Assembly: GCA_017472605.1 (NCBI GenBank) | Contig: JAFUPV010000006.1 | Span: forward strand, 1 to 64,000 | Origin: Lachnospiraceae bacterium | GTDB lineage: Bacteria; Bacillota; Clostridia; Lachnospirales; Lachnospiraceae | Direction: 5' to 3' | DNA: 64,000 nucleotides | Shown here: piece after piece, positions 17,896-26,002 of the stretch | How positions within the stretch are numbered: position 1 is the stretch's first letter | Layout of the letters: the number at the start of each line of letters is the position of its first letter | Position numbers and translations under genes: made by a program | Notes under the pieces: model-generated | The model's database searches: none | What the model saw: the letters and a program-made list of their open reading frames with translations, nothing else | Told to the model about the DNA's origin: nothing

Positions 17896-17929
17896 AAAGA
17901 TTGTTTTGTAACAAAGATTGTTTCGTAAC
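17896..17929. repeat. Tandem 17-bp direct repeat
   Basis: Two adjacent 17-bp units (17896-17912 and 17913-17929) differ at one position (T or C at unit position 12). They lie between the ACT gene stop and two inverted repeats. A binding site or slippage duplication is possible. Confidence 0.7.
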
Positions 17930-17953
17930 AGAGAAAACAGAATCAAATAACTC

Positions 17954-17975
17954 GTAAAACATCATAATGTTTTAC
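17954..17975. repeat. Perfect 9-bp inverted repeat
   Basis: GTAAAACAT and ATGTTTTAC separated by CATA. It is A/T-rich and has no T tract, so it is probably not a terminator by itself. Confidence 0.65.
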
Positions 17976-17983
17976 CGGATAGG

Positions 17984-18060
17984 ATAGAAAAAGAAACAGA
18001 TTCGGAAATGCGGTGCGTACGGACAGGTACCCTGATTTCCGAATCTGTTTCTTTTTCTAT
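17984..18060. terminator. Bidirectional terminator with 26-bp perfect stem
   Basis: Arms at 17984-18009 and 18035-18060 are perfectly complementary over 26 bp around a 25-nt loop. The outer ends are A-rich/T-rich, so a U tract forms in either direction. It separates the convergent ACT and ThyX-like genes. Confidence 0.85.
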
Positions 18061-18077
18061 AAAGGAATGGGACAGGA

Positions 18078-18707
18078 TTACTGCGGATCCTCCAGCTGCA
18101 GGATCAGTTCCTTTGCATAGGGAAGCGATTCAATCCAGTCGCAGAAGACATGCCATTCCTTCAGTTTATGATGTCTGCGGGCATGGTAAATGTTGATCAG
18201 TGTTTCGTAGTTGAAGCTGAGTGTGCGCATCTGCTGATAGCTGCTGGGGAGAAGCTGGATCATGTCATACCAGTCTTCTTTTGATTTTGTCTGCAGATAG
18301 CGTTTGCGGATCTCTTCCAACTTTTCAACAATGGTTTCCATGAATGCCAGGGTGTCCGGTGTCATCTGATCGCAGGAAAAGTCATCCAGTGTGAACTTTT
18401 TGCTGTGGATCTTGTGCATGGTGCTTGTGGAGTTTGCAACAGTAGCGACCTTGTAGGTGTCATATTCCTTCCACCAGTAGAGGGGAGCGGTGACATCAAC
18501 AGAAACAAAAACCATGCGCAGGTACTTCCGGTGGTCCGAACCGGCTTTTGCAAGCCGTTTCGCCAGATCCAGATCATTGGGACCAAAAACAAAGGTACCG
18601 TCCGGTTCTGTGTGACTGTCCATCCGGTTCCAGCTGTTCATCGGGTTTCTCGCGCCGCGGATCGCGTTCTCAAAGTTCATAACAGATGTATTCTGAATTG
18701 TAAGCAT
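18078..18707 (-). CDS. ThyX-like protein with degenerate signature motif
   Basis: A 209-residue protein that appears distantly related to flavin-dependent thymidylate synthase. The segment VDVTAPLYWWKEYDTYK (about residues 70-86), followed by ANSTSTMHK, lines up with the ThyX pattern of S-A-P-x-F-x-x-R-Q-x-x-R-H-R and N-E-x-S-x-R-Y. The RHR and most catalytic or substrate arginines are absent. The C-terminal ARRHHKLKEWHVFCDWIESLP is strongly charged and may be its own signature. No membrane segment or signal peptide is seen. The ATG at 18707 follows AAAGGAGA; the frame upstream has no start signal. The normal function is unlikely to be retained unchanged; a nucleotide- or flavin-binding role is possible. 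Confidence 0.55.
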   Translation of the reverse strand: MLTIQNTSVMNFENAIRGARNPMNSWNRMDSHTEPDGTFVFGPNDLDLAKRLAKAGSDHRKYLRMVFVSVDVTAPLYWWKEYDTYKVATVANSTSTMHKIHSKKFTLDDFSCDQMTPDTLAFMETIVEKLEEIRKRYLQTKSKEDWYDMIQLLPSSYQQMRTLSFNYETLINIYHARRHHKLKEWHVFCDWIESLPYAKELILQLEDPQ

Positions 18708-18801
18708 GGGAATCTCCTTTTGTTTGTATCGTTGAAACATCCTGTCAGCCGATCCGGTGCAGACGCAGATACCGGAAGACGTGCTGACGATAGCTGCAGT
18801 T

Positions 18802-18830
18802 ATTTTACCATAGTTTCTTTCCGGAGACAA
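18802..18830 (-). promoter_or_regulatory. Putative promoter of the ThyX-like gene
   Basis: Minus strand TTGTCT (18830-18825), 17-bp spacer, TAAAAT (18807-18802). It is back-to-back with the plus-strand promoter at 18843-18871. Confidence 0.6.
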
Positions 18831-18842
18831 TAATCTTTTCTA

Positions 18843-18871
18843 TTGCTTTTCCAACGCTGATTTGATACAAT
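18843..18871 (+). promoter_or_regulatory. Putative promoter of the muropeptide-type operon
   Basis: TTGCTT (18843-18848), 17-bp spacer with an extended TG at 18863-18864, TACAAT (18866-18871). The leader to the first start codon would be about 110 nt. Confidence 0.6.
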
Positions 18872-18988
18872 AAAGCGGAAAAATGATTTATAAACGCTCG
18901 ACAGAATTCAGAAAGGAGAGAAACAGAGACCGTTTTTGTACCGGCAGGCTGCCGTCTGCTGCGCACGCGATTCTCTGCATAACCGAAT

Positions 18989-19771
18989 ATGAGAACAGAA
19001 GCATTGGAACGAATGAAAGAACTGCCCGGTGTTGTCGGCTATTACTATAAGAACCTGAATACAGGAGAAGAGGAATCGTTTCAAAGTGACAGCGCGGTAA
19101 TCGCTGCCAGTGTGATTAAAATTCCGATCATGGCAGCCCTGTTTGATGAGGCAGAAAAGGGTCATGTGTCTCTGGATACAATGGTGACGCTTACGGCTGA
19201 AGATAAGCTTCCCAGCTGCGGTGCCATTACTTATCTTCATGACGGTCTGCAGCTGACGCTGGAGGATGTCTGTGTGCTGATGATCATTTTAAGTGATAAT
19301 TCAGCGACCAATTTTCTGATTCGTTATCTGGGACGAGAAACGATTCAGAGGTGGATTGATGACAATGGGTATCAGGAGATCCGTCTGAACCGGAAGCTGT
19401 TTGATTCTGAGGCAAGTGCCCGCGGAATTGAGAACTATATTACTGCCGGTTCCATCGGAAACATGCTGGAAGCAATCTGGAAGGGCGAACTGGTTTCGAA
19501 GAAAGCGTCAGCGAGAATGCTGGAGATTCTTGGCGACCAGCGGCTTAACGGAAAGCTGCCGTTCTTCCTTCACAGCCTGGAAGACGGACCATGTGTAGCC
19601 CATAAAACAGGGGAAGACAGCGGGATTACCCATGACTGTGGAATCATTTACGACGAAGAGGATGCCTGGATCCTGTGCGTGACCGGATGGAAGACAGATG
19701 TTCCCCGTCTGGAGCGGTGCATGCAGGATGCGGCACTGGAAATTTATAATAAACGGAAAGAAGGAAACTGA
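18989..19771 (+). CDS. Class A beta-lactamase-fold serine hydrolase, no signal peptide
   Basis: A 260-residue beta-lactamase-family protein. ASVIKIP (about residues 40-46) has the SxxK catalytic serine, LSDNSATN (about 102-109) the SDN loop, and HKTGED near residue 206 the KTG motif; the glutamate of DSEAS near 139 may be the omega-loop residue. The N-terminus starts directly in the fold (VVGYYYKNLNTGEE), so no secretion signal exists and the protein should be cytosolic, unlike resistance beta-lactamases. It is followed after 1 bp by an NlpC/P60 gene and then an M19 dipeptidase, pointing to cell-wall peptide processing. An in-frame stop sits at 18980-18982, so ATG 18989 is the first possible ATG; it lacks a normal Shine-Dalgarno. 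Confidence 0.8.
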   Translation: MRTEALERMKELPGVVGYYYKNLNTGEEESFQSDSAVIAASVIKIPIMAALFDEAEKGHVSLDTMVTLTAEDKLPSCGAITYLHDGLQLTLEDVCVLMIILSDNSATNFLIRYLGRETIQRWIDDNGYQEIRLNRKLFDSEASARGIENYITAGSIGNMLEAIWKGELVSKKASARMLEILGDQRLNGKLPFFLHSLEDGPCVAHKTGEDSGITHDCGIIYDEEDAWILCVTGWKTDVPRLERCMQDAALEIYNKRKEGN

Positions 19772-19772
19772 G

Positions 19773-20636
19773 ATGAGACTGATTGCAGCAGACAGTATTT
19801 TGACCATGTATGGAAAACCGGAAATCGGAACCTGTATTGATGAAGTTCTTTATGGAATGGGAATGGAGGTTCTGGAGGAAGCCGGTGACTATGTGAAAGT
19901 GCGTACCGATTACCGGTATGAAGGATATGTCAGAAAAGATCAGACAGCAGCAGGAACCTGGGAAGAGGTATGGGAGAATCTGGAACAGGAGAAAAAGGAT
20001 ACCCTGTTTTTGGGTTATGCCTGCACGTTTGCCAGAGTTCGCCAGAGCTATGCCGATGTTCAGTCCATTCCGAAGGTACAGGGCATCTGTCTGGTAAGCA
20101 TTCCGGGTGGAGGCATTGTTCTGCGCGGCGTGACGAACGAGGACGGCTGGACGGCTGTCTGCCTGGCTGACGGACGGACCGGCTATGTGCGCGAAGACTT
20201 TCTGGAAGAACTGATCACAAAACCGCTTCCGGAGGAGGAGTTCCGCGCGGCTGTTGTAGAGACAGCCAAGAGATATCTTGGTACACAGTACCGCTGGGGC
20301 GGAAAGTCGCCTCTTGGCATTGACTGCTCCGGTCTCTGCTCCATTTCCTACATGATTCAGGGTGTGATGATTTACCGTGACGCACAGATTGTGGAAGGCT
20401 TCCCGGTAAAACCCATTCCGTTTGAGGAGAAAAAACCGGGTGATCTTCTGTATTTCCCGGGACATATTGCGATGTACATAGGCGATAACTATTACATTCA
20501 CTCAACATCACGCCGTCACAGCGATGGTGTGGTGATCAACAGTTTTGATCCGAAAGATCCGCTGTACCGTGCAGATCTGCTGGAGAAGCTTTATGCGGTT
20601 GGAAGTATTTTTGCGGCAAAGCAGGAGGAGCTTTAA
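19773..20636 (+). CDS. NlpC/P60 endopeptidase with N-terminal SH3b domains (YkfC-like)
   Basis: A 287-residue protein with one or two bacterial SH3 domains (about residues 1-50 and 75-145) and a C-terminal NlpC/P60 cysteine peptidase (about 155-285). The catalytic cysteine is in GIDCSGLCS (near residue 189) and the histidine in GHIAMYIGD (near 231). This arrangement resembles YkfC, which cleaves the gamma-D-Glu to diamino acid bond of murein peptides. There is no signal peptide, so a recycling role inside the cell is more likely than wall turnover. The ATG at 19773 starts 1 bp after the stop of the upstream hydrolase and follows AAGGAA, indicating translational coupling. Confidence 0.86.
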   Translation: MRLIAADSILTMYGKPEIGTCIDEVLYGMGMEVLEEAGDYVKVRTDYRYEGYVRKDQTAAGTWEEVWENLEQEKKDTLFLGYACTFARVRQSYADVQSIPKVQGICLVSIPGGGIVLRGVTNEDGWTAVCLADGRTGYVREDFLEELITKPLPEEEFRAAVVETAKRYLGTQYRWGGKSPLGIDCSGLCSISYMIQGVMIYRDAQIVEGFPVKPIPFEEKKPGDLLYFPGHIAMYIGDNYYIHSTSRRHSDGVVINSFDPKDPLYRADLLEKLYAVGSIFAAKQEEL

Positions 20637-20638
20637 CC

Positions 20639-21637
20639 ATGAACGGTTTTATTGACTTACACTGCGATACGATATACAAGCTTCGCATGGCGCGAAAAGA
20701 AGGAAAACAGGTGGGCCTCCGCAGCCGGGAAGGCCACATCGATCTGCTTCGCCTGAAGGAAGCCGGTTACTGGATGCAGACGTTTGCGGCTTTTGTGGAT
20801 CTTGGGGAAGAAAAGGATCCTGCTCTGGCTGCCATGGAGCTGATTGACATTTTCTATCAGGAAATGGAAGCAAATAAAGATCTGATCCGTCCCGTTACAA
20901 CAGCGGATCAGGTGATTGAAAATCAGAAAAACGGTCTTCTCTCGGCGCTGCTGTCCATTGAGGAGGGCGGAGTCTGCAGAGGAAATCTGGCGTTGCTGCG
21001 CAATTTCTATCGGCTTGGTGTTCGCATGATGACTCTGACCTGGAACTATGAAAATGAGCTGGGATGGCCCAATACAGTGATTGAAGGCGGCGGAGAATAT
21101 CTTGGCAGAAACAATACGGAGCATGGAGTAAAAGAACGCGGCTTTGAATTTCTGTCGGAGATGGAGCGTCTGGGCATGCTGATCGACGTTTCCCATTTGT
21201 CGGATGCCGGTTTTTATCAGGTGTATGACCACACAACAAAGCCGTTTATCGCAAGTCATTCCAATGCAAGAGCTGTCTGCTCCCATGTCAGAAATCTGAC
21301 GGATGACATGATTCGGAAGATTGCAGAGCGGGGCGGCCTGACAGGAATCAATCTCTGCGCAAGCTTCACGGCAGAGGCTGCTACGGAGGAAGAGACACGC
21401 GGTACGGTCGAGGGTCTGGTCGGACACATCCGGCACATCGCTGATGTAGGCGGTATCGGCTGCATCGGTCTTGGAACAGATTACGATGGAATCGGCGACC
21501 GGGTGGAGCTGAGTCACTGCGGTAAGATGCCGCTGCTGGTGGACGGATTGAAAAAGGCAGGATTTCATGAAAGCGAGATCGATGCGATCTGCCATAATAA
21601 TGTTTTGCGAGTGATGAAGGATGTTCTAAAAGATTAA
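20639..21637 (+). CDS. M19 (membrane/renal-type) dipeptidase
   Basis: A 332-residue zinc dipeptidase of family M19. FIDLHCDT (residues 4-11) gives the first metal ligands, SIEEGG near 105 the bridging glutamate, and DVSHLSD (about 183-189) and ASHSNARAV (about 204-212) the remaining histidine ligands. These enzymes cleave dipeptides, including ones with a C-terminal D-amino acid such as L-Ala-D-Glu. It begins 2 bp after the NlpC/P60 stop, with AGGAGGAG inside the preceding gene, so the three genes form a tight operon. Bacterial members act in the cytoplasm; the name membrane dipeptidase comes from the animal enzyme. Confidence 0.93.
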   Translation: MNGFIDLHCDTIYKLRMARKEGKQVGLRSREGHIDLLRLKEAGYWMQTFAAFVDLGEEKDPALAAMELIDIFYQEMEANKDLIRPVTTADQVIENQKNGLLSALLSIEEGGVCRGNLALLRNFYRLGVRMMTLTWNYENELGWPNTVIEGGGEYLGRNNTEHGVKERGFEFLSEMERLGMLIDVSHLSDAGFYQVYDHTTKPFIASHSNARAVCSHVRNLTDDMIRKIAERGGLTGINLCASFTAEAATEEETRGTVEGLVGHIRHIADVGGIGCIGLGTDYDGIGDRVELSHCGKMPLLVDGLKKAGFHESEIDAICHNNVLRVMKDVLKD

Positions 21638-21706
21638 TTCAAAGCAGCTCAATGTTTTGTTGTTTTGATGAAGAGAAGTTGATCGATGTAAGGGGGTTTT
21701 TATTCT

Positions 21707-22822
21707 ATGAAATACCGTGAATTTGGAAAACTGGGAATTGAAGTTTCCGCGCTTGGATTCGGCTGCATGCGCTTTCCGGTAACGGATCCGAAGGACAGTA
21801 CAAAAATTGATGAAGAACTGGCAATGGCGATGCTTCGCAAAGCGATTGACAGCGGTGTGAACTATGTCGATACCGCGTGGCCGTACCATGGTCAGGCCAG
21901 TGAGCCGTTTGTCGGCCGGGCACTGAGGGACGGTTACCGGGAAAAGGTATATCTGGCTACCAAAATCCCGATGTGGGAAGTAAAGGAAGAAGCGGATTTT
22001 GACCGCTTCCTGAATGAACAGCTGAAGCGTCTGGAAACAGATCATATTGATTTCTATCTGCTTCACGCGCTGAACAGAGACCGCTGGGAGACAGTAAAGC
22101 GTTGTAATTTCCTTGCCAAGCTGGAAGAGGCAAAGGCAGACGGACGGATTCGGTATGCCGGATTTTCCTTCCACGATGATCTGGACTGTTTCAAAATGAT
22201 CATTGACGGATATGAAAAATGGGATTTCTGCCAGATTCAGTATAATTATATCAACACGGATTATCAGGCGGGAACAGAAGGACTTCGCTACGCGGCTGAC
22301 CGTGGAATCGGTGTCGTGATCATGGAGCCGCTTCTCGGCGGCAAGCTGGCGAATGCGCCGGAACAGGTGGAAAAAGCCCTCGATCCGTCCAGAAGACCGG
22401 TTCAGTGGGCGCTTGATTTCCTCTGGAGCCAGCCGGAAGTAAGCGTAGTTCTCAGCGGAATGAGTACCATGGAGCAGGTGGAGGACAATCTGGCACTGGC
22501 GGATGCTTCCCGGATCGGAAAACTGACCGCTGAGGAGTATGAAATGCTGAAGCGCGCAAAAGTGACGTTTGAGACGATGGCTCGGGTGCCATGTACCAAA
22601 TGCGCGTACTGCATGCCGTGTCCGTTTGGGCTGGACATTCCGAAGACGTTTGAAGCGTACAACTGGACTGCGTCCCGAGGAATGGCAAAGGCGAAGGAAC
22701 TCTATGAGACACTGGAGAAGAAGGCAGATGCCTGCAGAAAATGCCGCCGCTGTGAAAGAGAATGTCCGCAGAACATTAAAATCAGCGAAGTGATGTCTGA
22801 TGTGGCAGCGTCATTCAAATAA
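21707..22822 (+). CDS. Aldo/keto reductase with C-terminal 2[4Fe-4S] ferredoxin-like domain
   Basis: A 371-residue fusion. Residues 1-280 form an aldo/keto reductase barrel: GFGCMRFP (about 17-24) and NYVDTAWPYHG (about 51-61) contain the conserved Asp/Tyr of the active site. The C-terminal part has two cluster motifs, CTKCAYCMPCP (near 295) and CRKCRRCERECP (near 345). This clostridial architecture suggests coupling of NAD(P)H-dependent carbonyl chemistry to electron transfer; substrate unknown. AAGGGGG precedes the ATG. It lies 69 bp behind the dipeptidase gene and may be an extension of that transcript. Confidence 0.9.
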   Translation: MKYREFGKLGIEVSALGFGCMRFPVTDPKDSTKIDEELAMAMLRKAIDSGVNYVDTAWPYHGQASEPFVGRALRDGYREKVYLATKIPMWEVKEEADFDRFLNEQLKRLETDHIDFYLLHALNRDRWETVKRCNFLAKLEEAKADGRIRYAGFSFHDDLDCFKMIIDGYEKWDFCQIQYNYINTDYQAGTEGLRYAADRGIGVVIMEPLLGGKLANAPEQVEKALDPSRRPVQWALDFLWSQPEVSVVLSGMSTMEQVEDNLALADASRIGKLTAEEYEMLKRAKVTFETMARVPCTKCAYCMPCPFGLDIPKTFEAYNWTASRGMAKAKELYETLEKKADACRKCRRCERECPQNIKISEVMSDVAASFK

Positions 22823-22827
22823 GAGTG

Positions 22828-22856
22828 TTGCATTTCAGCGTACTTTATGATAAGAT
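22828..22856 (+). promoter_or_regulatory. Putative sigma-A promoter for pyrH-frr
   Basis: TTGCAT (22828-22833), 17-bp spacer, TAAGAT (22851-22856), starting 6 bp after the reductase stop codon. Confidence 0.65.
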
Positions 22857-22929
22857 AACCATAACTGACAGACTGCTGTTGTCTGATGAGGTCAGCCAGC
22901 GGTAAATAGTAGAATGACAGGAGAACACC

Positions 22930-23634
22930 ATGGACAAGAAACGCAGAGTAATGCTTAAATTAAGCGGAGAAGCCCTGGCAGGAGAGAAGAAGACAGGCTT
23001 TGATGAGGCAGTAGTAAAGACAGTTGCAGGTCAGGTAAAGGCATCGGTAGACAGCGGTGTACAGGTTGGAATCGTGATCGGCGGCGGAAACTTCTGGAGA
23101 GGACGTTCCAGCAATGCGATTGATCGCCCGAAGGCTGACCAGATCGGCATGCTTGCAACAGTCATGAACTGTATCTATGTATCCGAAATCTTCCGCTCCG
23201 AAGGAATGGAAACGGAAATCTTCACCCCGTTCCAGTGCAGTACTTTTACAAAGATGTTTTCCAAGGATGATGCAGTACAGGCGCTGAATGCCGGAAAGGT
23301 TGTGTTCTTTGCAGGAGGAACCGGTCACCCCTATTTCTCCACAGACACGGGAGTTGTGCTTCGCGCCATCGAGATGGAAGCGGATGTGATCCTTCTTGCA
23401 AAAGCGATTGACGGTGTCTATGACAGCGACCCGGCAAAGAATCCGGACGCAAAGAAGTATGACGAGATTTCAATTCAGGAAGTCGTTGACAAGCGCCTTG
23501 CAGTCATTGACCTGACTGCCTCCATCATGTGCATGGAAAATCACATGCCTCTTGCCGTGTTCGGCCTGAATGAAGAGGGAAGCATCAGCAATGCGCTCAA
23601 TGGTGTGATCAACGGAACCATTGTGACAGCGTAA
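22930..23634 (+). CDS. pyrH: UMP kinase
   Basis: A 234-residue bacterial UMP kinase of the amino-acid-kinase fold. MLKLSGEALAGE (residues 8-19) and IGGGNFWRG (about 50-58) are nucleotide-binding loops, and GGTGHPYFSTDT (about 131-142) belongs to the UMP site. It phosphorylates UMP to UDP in pyrimidine nucleotide synthesis. GGAGAACACC precedes the ATG. In many bacteria it follows rpsB-tsf; here an aldo/keto reductase precedes it and it has its own promoter. frr follows after 69 bp. Confidence 0.97.
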   Translation: MDKKRRVMLKLSGEALAGEKKTGFDEAVVKTVAGQVKASVDSGVQVGIVIGGGNFWRGRSSNAIDRPKADQIGMLATVMNCIYVSEIFRSEGMETEIFTPFQCSTFTKMFSKDDAVQALNAGKVVFFAGGTGHPYFSTDTGVVLRAIEMEADVILLAKAIDGVYDSDPAKNPDAKKYDEISIQEVVDKRLAVIDLTASIMCMENHMPLAVFGLNEEGSISNALNGVINGTIVTA

Positions 23635-23703
23635 GCTTCTCTGAGACGTGAAAGCCGGAAACGGCGGAAAAAGAACGAGAATAACGAAAAGGAGTTAATT
23701 CAT

Positions 23704-24258
23704 ATGAAGGCTACAATTAAGAAATTTGAAGACAAGATGACAAAATCCTGTGCAGCGCTTGATGAAGAGCTGGCAACCATCCGTGCAGGACGTGCCAACC
23801 CGAATGTTCTGAACAAGATTATGGTCGAGTACTATGGTGTGCCGACTCCGATGCAGCAGGTTGGAAACATTTCCGTTCCGGAACCGCGCATCATCCAGAT
23901 CAATCCGTGGGAGAAGAGTCTGCTTAAGAGCATTGAGAAGGCAATTCAGGTTTCCGATCTGGGCATCAACCCGACCAACGACGGTACCTGCATCCGCCTT
24001 GTTTTCCCGGAACTGACTGAGGAGAGAAGAAAAGATCTGTCCAAGGACGTTAAGAAGAAGGGAGAGGCTGCCAAGGTTGCAATCCGCAACATCCGCCGTG
24101 ATGCCAATGACACACTGAAGAAGATGGAAAAGGCTACCGAAATCACAGAGGATGAGCGCAAGGAAGGCGAGGAGAAAATCCAGAAGCTGACAGACAAGTA
24201 CATCGAAAAGGTGGATAAGTCTGTTGAGGTGAAGACCAAGGAGATTATGACTGTTTAA
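23704..24258 (+). CDS. frr: Ribosome recycling factor
   Basis: A 184-residue RRF of normal length. [11 protein letters not shown] (about residues 27-37) and [18 protein letters not shown] (about 101-118) are typical of its helical domain. It splits post-termination ribosomes together with EF-G. AAAAGGAG precedes the ATG by a normal spacing. It is co-transcribed with pyrH and followed by a weak terminator, so downstream cell-envelope genes may be reached by readthrough. Confidence 0.97.
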   Translation: MKATIKKFEDKMTKSCAALDEELATIRAGRANPNVLNKIMVEYYGVPTPMQQVGNISVPEPRIIQINPWEKSLLKSIEKAIQVSDLGINPTNDGTCIRLVFPELTEERRKDLSKDVKKKGEAAKVAIRNIRRDANDTLKKMEKATEITEDERKEGEEKIQKLTDKYIEKVDKSVEVKTKEIMTV

Positions 24259-24273
24259 TGGGGATGATAAAGG

Positions 24274-24297
24274 GGGCAGGGTCAATCCTGCCCTTTT
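24274..24297 (+). terminator. Terminator or attenuator between frr and uppS
   Basis: A 7-bp stem (GGGCAGG at 24274-24280 with CCTGCCC at 24287-24293) followed by only four T residues. No separate uppS promoter was recognised downstream, so partial termination is plausible. Confidence 0.65.
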
Positions 24298-24338
24298 CAG
24301 TCGTATGTGAAGAAAATGAATGATTGAGGGAGACTGGT

Positions 24339-25061
24339 ATGGAAATTCAGAATGAACTGCAGGTTCCGTCCCATGTGGCGATTATCATGGACGGAAACGG
24401 ACGCTGGGCCAGGCGCCGTGGGATGCCGCGGAAAATGGGACATGTTGAGGGGTGTAAGGTCGTTGAGCAGACAGTCAGGGACGCAGCTGATCTTGGAATC
24501 AGCTATCTGACTGTTTACGCGTTTTCAACGGAAAACTGGAAGCGTTCCGAGGATGAGGTTTCTGCTTTGATGCAGCTGTTTCGAATCTATATTAAAAAGC
24601 TGCTGAAGGTAGCCACGGAGAAGAATGTCAAAGTTGTGATGATCGGAGAACGGAGTCGTTTTGCACCGGATCTGATTGAAGGTCTCAATGAACTGGAAGA
24701 AAAAACAAAGGATAATACAAGAATGACCTTTGTAATTGCGATCAACTATGGAGCCAGAGATGAAATCCGCCGTGGAATGACAAGAATGGCTCAGGATGTC
24801 AAAGAAGGAAAACTGGAACCGGATTCCATTACCGAGCAGACCATAAACGGCTATCTGGACACAGCAGGACTTCCGGATCCGGATCTTCTGATCCGGACAA
24901 GCGGCGAGCTGCGCCTGTCCAATTTCCTGCTCTGGCAGCTGGCCTATACCGAACTGTATGTAACCGATGTTCTGTGGCCGGATTTTAACAAAGATTGTCT
25001 GGTTGAAGCAATCCGTTCCTATGGGAAAAGAGAACGGAGATTTGGCGGTGTGTTAAAGTAA
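24339..25061 (+). CDS. uppS: Isoprenyl transferase (undecaprenyl diphosphate synthase)
   Basis: A 240-residue cis-prenyltransferase. IIMDGNGRWARRRG (about residues 14-27) contains the catalytic aspartate; YAFSTENWKR (about 65-74) and the C-terminal DLLIRTSGELRLSNF (about 185-199) bind the pyrophosphates. It makes the C55 lipid carrier for peptidoglycan. The ATG at 24339, 8 nt after GAGGGAG, is chosen over TTG at 24324. cdsA follows 20 bp later. Confidence 0.96.
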   Translation: MEIQNELQVPSHVAIIMDGNGRWARRRGMPRKMGHVEGCKVVEQTVRDAADLGISYLTVYAFSTENWKRSEDEVSALMQLFRIYIKKLLKVATEKNVKVVMIGERSRFAPDLIEGLNELEEKTKDNTRMTFVIAINYGARDEIRRGMTRMAQDVKEGKLEPDSITEQTINGYLDTAGLPDPDLLIRTSGELRLSNFLLWQLAYTELYVTDVLWPDFNKDCLVEAIRSYGKRERRFGGVLK

Positions 25062-25081
25062 ATCCGCAGGAGGGAGTGTCT

Positions 25082-25888
25082 ATGTTCATTACGAGAACAA
25101 TCAGCGGAGCTGTTCTGCTGGCAATAACGATTCTTATGGTTGTCCTGGGCGGCCCGGTTCTGATGTGTTTTCTGATGGTGGTTTCACTGGTCGGAATGTT
25201 TGAATTGTATCGTGTTTTTGGAATAGAGAAAAAGCTTCCGGCATATATCGGATATGCGGGAGCGCTGGCGCTCTATCAGGTAATCTTCCTGAACCGGGCA
25301 GATCTGATTCTGGCTGTGCTGGTGATGGATTTCCTGCTGATCATGGCTGTCTATGTGTTCACCTATCCGAAATTCCACGCGTCTGAGATTACACCGGCGT
25401 TCTTTGCACTTGTCTATGCAGCCCTGATGCTGTCCTTTATTTACCGGACAAGAGAAGGCGCAGACGGTGCCTATGTGGTCTGGCTGATCTATATCAGTGC
25501 ATGGGGATCCGATACCTGCGCCTATCTGGTTGGAAGAGCCATTGGCAAGCATAAAATGGCCCCCGTCTTAAGTCCGAAAAAATCAGTGGAGGGTGCCGTC
25601 GGCGGTGTAGCCGGAGCAGCGCTGATCGGTCTGATCTATGCAGCTGTTTTTCAGGACAACCTGACTGCGTTTGGAAATCCGATGGCGGCCTGCGCGCTGA
25701 TTGGCGCCTGCGGAAGCCTGATTTCCATGGTAGGCGATCTGGCAGCTTCTGCCATTAAGAGAAACTATGAGATCAAGGACTATGGAAAACTGATCCCTGG
25801 TCACGGCGGAATCATGGATCGCTTCGACAGCATCATTTTCACGGCACCGGTTATCTTTTATCTGGTTCAGTTCCTTCAGACCATGTAA
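25082..25888 (+). CDS. cdsA: Phosphatidate cytidylyltransferase
   Basis: A 268-residue multi-pass membrane enzyme that makes CDP-diacylglycerol from CTP and phosphatidate. The family signature appears near the C-terminus as SAIKRNYEIKDYGKLIPGHG followed by a DRFDS segment, around residues 220-248. About seven hydrophobic helices precede it. The ATG at 25082 is 7 nt from AGGAGGG; an in-frame GTG at 25076 lies only 1 nt from it. It is placed between uppS and dxr, as in many Firmicutes. Confidence 0.96.
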   Translation: MFITRTISGAVLLAITILMVVLGGPVLMCFLMVVSLVGMFELYRVFGIEKKLPAYIGYAGALALYQVIFLNRADLILAVLVMDFLLIMAVYVFTYPKFHASEITPAFFALVYAALMLSFIYRTREGADGAYVVWLIYISAWGSDTCAYLVGRAIGKHKMAPVLSPKKSVEGAVGGVAGAALIGLIYAAVFQDNLTAFGNPMAACALIGACGSLISMVGDLAASAIKRNYEIKDYGKLIPGHGGIMDRFDSIIFTAPVIFYLVQFLQTM

Positions 25889-26002
25889 AAGAACGAAATA
25901 AACAGTATCGAAACAATGTTTTGTTAAAATCAGGATGGCTTCTGAGAAAGTCAGCGCTTTTTTGTGAACTCAGAGGCATTTGCAGAGAAAGGAACAGAGA
26001 GC

